Position numbers and translations under genes: made by a program | Assembly: GCA_020809705.1 (NCBI GenBank) | Contig: CP085832.1 | Span: 5,206,048-5,270,047 of the forward strand | Direction of reading: 5' to 3' | Source: Calonectria ilicicola | Taxonomy: Eukaryota > Ascomycota > Sordariomycetes > Hypocreales > Nectriaceae | Length of the DNA: 64,000 nt | Shown: positions 57,877-64,000 of the stretch, piece by piece | Position numbering within the stretch: position 1 is the first letter of the stretch | How the letters are laid out: every line of letters begins with the position of its first letter | The notes under the pieces: generated by a model | Told to the model about the DNA's origin: nothing | The model's input: only the letters and a program-made list of their open reading frames with translations | Databases searched by the model: none

Positions 57877-60800
57877 AACGACCCCCGGAGTTACCGAAAG
57901 AACTCCCTAAAAAAGCTCTATACTCTACAACTAAAGAGCAACCCCGACGACGATTAGAAATAGAAGTAAGGATTAAAGGGAAGTGGTGTAACGCTATGGT
58001 GGATAGCGGAGCTGAGCGAAACTACGTGAATCCTCGAGTAGTTAACGAACTTCAGCTACCATGGACAACGAAAGTCGACCCGTACGAAATCATCAATATA
58101 GAAGGAACACCCTTTGGATATAACAACGGTATTATAGACAAAAAGATTGATCACCTGAAAGTCTTCGTTGAAGGAAAGAACCAAGGAATAACCTTCGATA
58201 TTGTTGATATCGGACAACACGACCTAGTTTTAGGGTACCCATGGTTATACCGATACAACCCTAATATCTGCTGGCGTACTGGCCAGGTGCAAATACCCGA
58301 GGAGTATGATGCAGCCAGCGATATTTCCATAAAACACGATGAGAGATCTCGAACTCCTAGCCCTGACCAAGCAGGAGACATGAGCGAAGGAGAATCTTCG
58401 CCACCCAAAGGAACAAAACATAAACACAAGAACGGTCAGAAAAGGCAAAGACAACGAACGATCGCCTGCCTTAGAACACAGTTCCAACAAATCGATAAAA
58501 GCCTCAAAGAAATGAAGGCTGAAGCAGAAACAGACAGACTGCACAATGTACCCCCACAGTACCGAATCTATGAAAAGCTCTTCGCAGAAGAACTAGACAC
58601 TGGACTACCTGAGTTTAGCCAGTGGGATCACGAAATCGTCCTTAAAGACGGATCCAACACCCGATTTTACCCTATTTATAATCTCAACCAAATCGAGCTT
58701 GATACCCTGAAGGAATACATCCAAGATATGCTCAAAAAGGGATATATCCGTATTTCAAACTCCGAAGCTGGTTACCCTGTCATGTTTGTGCCTAAGAAAA
58801 ACGGGAAGCTACGCCTCGTCGTGGACTACCGACAGCTCAACGATATCACCATTAAAGATCGCACTCCACTACCATTGATTAATGAAATGAAGGATCGCCT
58901 TCATGGAGCCAACATCTTTACTGCACTGGATCTTAAAGGAGCATACAATCTTATTCGCATTAAAGAAGGACATGAATGGAAAACCGCTTTCCGAACTAAG
59001 TTTGGACTGTTTGAATACCTAGTTATGCCTTTTGGACTCACAAATGCACCGGCATCATTTCAGCGAATGATAACCAATGTATTACGAGAACACTTAGATA
59101 TCTTTGTTGTCTGCTACCTGGACGATATCCTCATCTTCTCCAAAAACGAGGAAGAACATGAAGAACACGTTCATAAGGTCTTAAAAGCCCTCCAAGACGC
59201 CAAACTCCTGGTTGAACCAGAAAAAAGCAAGTTCCACACTCAAGAAGTAGAATTTCTAGGACACATTATCAGCCCTAACGAAATTCGCATGGACCCAAAG
59301 AAAGTTGCTGCAGTAAAAGATTGGAAGGAACCTACTAATGTGAAGGAAGTACAAGCCTTCCTCGGATTTGCTAACTATTACCGAAGATTCATTAAGGGAT
59401 TTAGTAAAATCGCCTCAGGCATGACAGAACTAACTAAGAAAGGAATTACCTTTCGATGGGGAAATAAAGCACAACAATCATTCGAAGCCATAAAAAATGC
59501 TATTTTAGAAGAACCCATCCTTGCAATGTTCGACCCTGATAAGCCTATAGAGCTAGAAACCGATGCATCGGACTTCGCCCTAGGGGCCCAGATCGGACAA
59601 CGAGATGAACAAGGAAACCTACATCCTATAGCATTCTACTCGCATAAGCTACATGGCCCTGAGCTAAACTACCCCATCTACGATAAAGAATTCCTTGCTA
59701 TTGTCAACGCTTTCAAAGAATTCCGACAATACCTTTTAGGAAGCAACCACAAAATCACAGTATACACCGACCATAAAAACATTGCCTACTTCGCAACCAC
59801 TCAAAAACTCAGTGGAAGGCAACTACGATATGCAGAATACCTATCCGAATTCGACTATCAAATCGTTCATGTTAAAGGAACTGAGAATGGCCGCGCCGAT
59901 GCGATCAGCCGCCGACCTGACTACAACACAGAAAAACCAAAAACACAAGAAAAACTATTGATCTACAACACCAACGGAGGACTAGAACAAGCCCCAATCA
60001 GTGGAATGACAATAGAAACAAAGAAAATAATCGCCGCTATGAGAATAGGAGGATTGCCGCGTGCAACCAGAACCACTACTGCGGAAATACCCACACAACG
60101 AGTGGAACAGGGCAATCCACTACTAAGGAAAATCGAAGAATACAATCTAGCACTTCCAGAAGAAGAAAAAACGGACTACCTACAAGTGCCAGAAGAACAC
60201 CAAATGGAGTTAATAAGGGACATTCACGAACACCCCTTGCATGGCCACAAAGGCATCAACAAAACCCTTGAACGAGTCAAACAGACATTTTCCTTTAGTA
60301 AGATGAAAAAGAAAGTTGAACAAGTATGTAAGGAATGCAGCCTATGTCGACACTCCAAAAACCAAGACACAAACCATACGGATTATTGCAACCATCCCCT
60401 GTCGCACAACGACCATGGGACTCAATCACAATGGACTTTATTACCAACCTCCCCTTGTCAGCAGACCCTGCTACAGGAGTATACTATGATAGTATTTTCG
60501 TTATTGTTGATCGCTTCACGAAAGCAGCATATTATCTCCCATATAATAAAGCAACAAAAGAAGAACAATTCGCCTACCTTTTCTTTCGACATATAGTCGC
60601 TATACACGGCCTACCAACCGAAATCATATCGGATAGAGGACAACCATTTGCATCTAAGTTTTGGCAAAGCCTGATGTCCTTAATGGGGTTAAACCACAAG
60701 CTAAGCACAGCTTTCCACCCCCAAACAGACGGACAAACCGAACGCCAAAACCAGGAAATTGAGCAATATCTACGATGCTACATTAACTACGAACAAACCG

Positions 60801-61500
60801 ACTGGGTAGAAAAGTTACCTATCGCACAGCTAGCACATAACACATCCTACAATCACAGCATTAAGACAACACCAGCAAAAGCCAATTTTGGCTTCACACC
60901 AGATGCTTACCGAGCCCCTTAGAAGGCACAATCCAAGCAAAAGCTATGATCAAGTCAGATGATCTAAGAAAATTACATGAAGAAATGAAGACAGAACTTG
61001 AGTTCGTCCGTAACATCATGAAGAGACATTACAACCTCAAAAGGCTGAAGGGACCAACCTTTTCGGAGGGAGACATGGTCTACCTAGCAACAAAAAATCT
61101 TGCAACAAAAAGACAAAACAAAAAAATCGACTTCACGCAGATTGGACCATACCCCATTAAAAGAAAAATATCAGAAAACAACTATGAACTCGACCTCCCA
61201 GACAACATTAAAGTGCACCCTATCTTCCACATTTCACTGCTAGAACCCGGTGACGGCATCCAAGTCAATACAGGACCCAGCTACAAACCACAAATAGAAA
61301 ACCCAGAAGATCAGTGGGAAGTCGAAAAAATCCTACAAAGGAGAGAAGAAGACGGGAAATTTGAAATTAAATGGAAAGGCTATAAAGAAACAACATGGGA
61401 ACCCGCGAAACATCTCACGCACTGCTCGAAGCTGCTGGAAGCGTTCCTGAGGACACAACGCCAAGCAAACCATCGAGGTCAACAGCGTTCCAATCGATAA
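57834..61500 (+). pseudogene. pol: Gypsy 2 Pol
   Basis: Entered by -1 frameshift. Protease VDSGAE from 57999. RT with CYLDDILIF (YLDD at 59115-59126). RNase H from about 59559. Integrase zinc finger about 60225-60350. The frame changes after CRHSK, near the run CAAAAACC at about 60356, and continues as the integrase core (catalytic D at about 60433, D at about 60631, E at about 60739) to TAG 60920-60922. A second change at CCCCTT (about 60915) leads into the tail and chromodomain (61318-61440), ending at TAA 61500. Both breaks need only one extra base in a homopolymer and are shared with copy 1, so they are either inherited mutations or systematic consensus errors. The enzyme set is otherwise complete. 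Confidence 0.9.
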
Positions 61501-62035
61501 CATCCACTGCCCCTAAAGACTGCGCCTGAACAACGGCTTCCGACTCTACCCGATCCGCCTCTTCCAACTCATCCAAAGAAGAAAGCCCACGACGCACCAT
61601 CTCCACACCCTTCGTCTTGAGTTGACGTTTCTGACGACGAAGACGGGATAAACGGTTCAAGGATTCCTGAACCTTGGCCTGAGCCGCAAGCGCCTCCGCT
61701 TGTACACGAAGGAACTCCTCCTCAGCGACCTCTTCCTCTATATCCAAACGATCGGACTCCCGATTTATCCGGTTTACTACCAAAGTCAGCAACCAACCAC
61801 ATTCACCACCATAAAATGACGCACACGCAGCCAAAGACGCCTCTGAAGCATCACAGGTCCTACCACGACGAGTGCACTCGCCGCAACGGTCACCAGAATC
61901 CGGCAACATCTTGCATCGCAAACCCTTAGAGGAACAGAATGAACACGGCATGATTTCAAAACCCGTTGAGTTAATAAGCTGAGCTCGGGCCTTGGCACGA
62001 AGACGCTGTTTGGAATCACCTGGACCACGAGGCAT
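61415..62035 (-). CDS. Antisense cysteine-cluster ORF in Gypsy 2
   Basis: Same 206-codon minus-strand ORF as at 32726-33346: basic start, six-cysteine cluster resembling Zn(II)2Cys6, coiled coil, acidic C-terminus. It begins 97 bp from the 3' LTR and overlaps the chromodomain end of pol by 86 bp. Because the two block copies are identical, conservation between them is not independent evidence for coding. The evidence is the long open frame, the ordered Cys spacing and the position. Confidence 0.6.
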   Translation of the reverse strand: MPRGPGDSKQRLRAKARAQLINSTGFEIMPCSFCSSKGLRCKMLPDSGDRCGECTRRGRTCDASEASLAACASFYGGECGWLLTLVVNRINRESDRLDIEEEVAEEEFLRVQAEALAAQAKVQESLNRLSRLRRQKRQLKTKGVEMVRRGLSSLDELEEADRVESEAVVQAQSLGAVDVIDWNAVDLDGLLGVVSSGTLPAASSSA

Positions 62036-62131
62036 AATTAGAAAATATTTTGAAGGTTAAAAATGGGGAAACTCACACACAAGGTCGAACTAACGGGCCT
62101 TGAGGACAAGACCAACAGAGGGGGGACATCG

Positions 62132-62526
62132 TGTTATGACCCATGACACGCCTAGGCGGTCTACGACGGCAGAACTAACACCTACCTACCCTATAGCCCC
62201 ACACCAACCAATAAGGAAGCGCTCACTCGCGATCACCCATAATGTTGGTGATCACCCTGTGATCACCCATCCGATCACCAATACTTAGATAGAACCAACA
62301 CAGTGAGCGCCTACTACGATAATAGTATATAGACAGGTTAGAATCCGCCCTTATGGCCGATACTAGCCAGCTTTCAATACAACTTGGTTACCTCAATTGC
62401 GATTGACTATTACCTAACGTAACACTTCCATTGCTCTATTTACCATAACGCGCCTAACCATCCTGCCAACAATAAACCCTTCGTTCTGATTGGTTCATCA
62501 AGTTGGGAATTGACCAGACCGTTACA
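62132..62526 (+). repeat. Gypsy 2 3' LTR
   Basis: 395 bp, reads as identical to the 5' LTR. Confidence 0.95.
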
Positions 62527-63071
62527 GTTATGCTTATGTATTTGTGAGTTTTTCTTGACCTACTGTAGTTCTATAGTTAACTTAGTGTTACTAGAAGGAG
62601 CAGTAGCAACAGGGTTCTTTCCAAATATTATTATTACTTAATTGTTAATATGGATAATCAACTAAATAAGAGCTTTTAATGTATAATAGTCTGATCAATT
62701 CCTAACTTAATGAACCAATTAGAACGAAGGGTTTATTATTGGCAGGATAGTTAGGTATGTTATAGTAAATAGAGTAATAGGAGTGTTATATTAGATAATA
62801 GTTAATTGCAATTAAGGTAACCAAGTTATATTAAAAGCTAATTAGTTCCATTCCTTACAGTAGGATCTAATCTATCTATATATTATTATCTTATTTTGGT
62901 ATGTGTGGTGTGCTTGGTGTGCTAGGTGCAACACCTTTCATACTTATTGTGACAGTTGCCCTTATCGCTCCTTGTTTGATTGGTCGTATATAACTATAGG
63001 GTAGCTGGTTTCTTACAGGGTGTGGCATTCTGCCACCCTAGACCGCCCTGGGTACGACATGGGTCGTAACA
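62527..63071 (-). mobile_element. Inverted, RIP-decayed Gypsy 5' end, second copy
   Basis: Same as 33838-34382, reading as base-for-base duplicate including the divergent LTR middle. The RIP mutations are shared, so decay preceded the block duplication. Confidence 0.8.
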
Positions 63072-64000
63072 CTGAATGTCTTAGAAATAGGCTACTATTA
63101 CCCTCTAAGACCCCTAGAAGCTCTTACAACTACTGTGGGGAAATAGCAGATATAAATCATGAAGATATTTGCAAGGCAGCTACTAAAAGGTGGATCCAAC
63201 GCCATAATCAGATCAATCAGGCCCTCAAGAAAGCCCTAGAAAGTAACCTTACCTTAGAGGTTGAAATAGAGCCCCTTATTAACCCTAGCCTTAACCTAAA
63301 GGCAGACTTCTTTATTCTCAAGGGCTCTAACTGCTATTACTATAACCTACAAATAGTAACTATTAATAGCCAAGAAAAGGAAGTCTAGGAAGTCCTAGCT
63401 ACTATAGCTAAGGATAAACTAAGGAAATATAAGGCTTTGGATCCCTTCTTCTAACCCCTAATCTTCTCTGCTGGAGGCTTAATGGAGCTAGAAACAGCTA
63501 AAAGCTATAGAAAGCTTCAGGAAGTAATAGGGAAAATAGCAGCTAGCTAGCTTGATACCTCTATTAGCCTTACGCTTAGTAAGTTTAGAGCCTAGGCAGC
63601 TAGCTCTATAGCTATTAGCCCTACTAAAAACCCGATTCTTATTCCTAAAGGGCTAAGGGCTAGCCTTTTCAACCAAAACTAACCTCTATTTTACTCTCTA
63701 TTTTACTCTTTTATTTTACTCTCCTATTTACCCTCTCTTTATTCTCTCTTTTACTCTCTATTTTACTCTCTATTTTACTCTCTATTTTACTCTCTATTTT
63801 ACTCTTTACTCTACCCTCTAATACCTATTTTCCTATTTTCCTATTTTCCTATTTTCCTATTTTCCTATTTTCCTATTTTCCTATTTTCCTATTTTCCTAT
63901 CTAAGAACTCTTACCTTAATACTCCCCTATAAGATCTAGAAACCTAGAAATATCTTTCCTATTAAAAAGCAACCAAGCACTATTAGCTATAGATAGTTAA
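63072..64000 (+). mobile_element. RIP-decayed LINE 3' fragment 2
   Basis: Same as 34383-35311, with decayed endonuclease region and 3' UTR arrays. The window ends at GATAGTTAA, exactly where the first copy passes into U10 copy C, so another U10 copy may follow outside the window. Confidence 0.88.

Larger units (their letters stand above)
55623..62526 (+). mobile_element. Gypsy chromovirus LTR retrotransposon, copy 2
   Basis: 6,904 bp, the better preserved of the two copies, with the same flanks on both sides as copy 1. It therefore arose by duplication of the whole block, not by independent insertion. The four bases missing in copy 1 are present, giving an 866-codon open stretch in pol. Confidence 0.95.

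Noticed and set aside
60360..60596. C-terminal 80 residues of the long Gypsy 2 pol frame
   Set aside because: After CRHSK the frame is no longer integrase. The true integrase core lies in another frame from 60335.

Overview
The window looks like repeat-dense, probably subtelomeric or heterochromatic DNA of a filamentous ascomycete (Pezizomycotina). The evidence is short spliceosomal introns, TTAGGG-type telomeric repeats, a chromodomain Gypsy retrotransposon, and strong RIP-like decay (C:G to T:A, mostly CpA to TpA) of some repeat copies beside near-identical undecayed ones. I recognise no ordinary host gene and no tRNA or rRNA gene. Almost all of the window is mobile DNA.

Layout. 1-2003 is a heavily RIP-decayed Gypsy gag-pol fragment. 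2004-2033 is a short interstitial telomeric tract. 2036-6298 is a nearly complete minus-strand non-LTR retrotransposon with N-terminal C2H2 fingers, a reverse transcriptase, and a C-terminal CCHC plus restriction-like endonuclease region. Its 3' end abuts the telomeric tract. From 6299 on the window is a macro-array. Two head-to-tail copies of an unfamiliar 10,043-bp two-gene element (called U10 here; copies A 6299-16341 and B 16342-26384) are followed by an AT-rich spacer, a 6.9-kb Gypsy chromovirus with identical-looking LTRs (26938-33837), an inverted RIP-decayed Gypsy end and a RIP-decayed plus-strand LINE 3' fragment (to 35311). The same order then repeats: U10 copy C (35315 to about 45023, RIP-decayed and 3'-truncated), U10 copy D (45027-55069), spacer, Gypsy 2 (55623-62526), inverted Gypsy end and LINE fragment to 64000. 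16342-35311 and 45027-64000 are essentially the same 18.97-kb block.

U10 is the best candidate for an undescribed system. Each copy has a roughly 1.1-kb leader with three perfect AAACCTAGGTTT palindromes, an intron-containing gene for a roughly 767-residue protein with a ParB/sulfiredoxin-like motif (GQHRVQAL), a second gene of 4-5 exons for a roughly 1,300-residue orphan protein with an acidic Ser/Asp tract, and a decayed minus-strand gene near the 3' end. No transposase, reverse transcriptase or tyrosine-recombinase signature was seen, so the mobility mechanism is unknown. No single copy is fully intact.

The Gypsy element shows an A AAA AAC slippery heptamer with a downstream hairpin at the gag-pol junction, a likely self-priming primer-binding site, and an antisense cysteine-cluster ORF overlapping the end of pol. 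Many apparent frameshifts between near-identical copies are one-base differences in homopolymers. These may be long-read consensus errors rather than biology.
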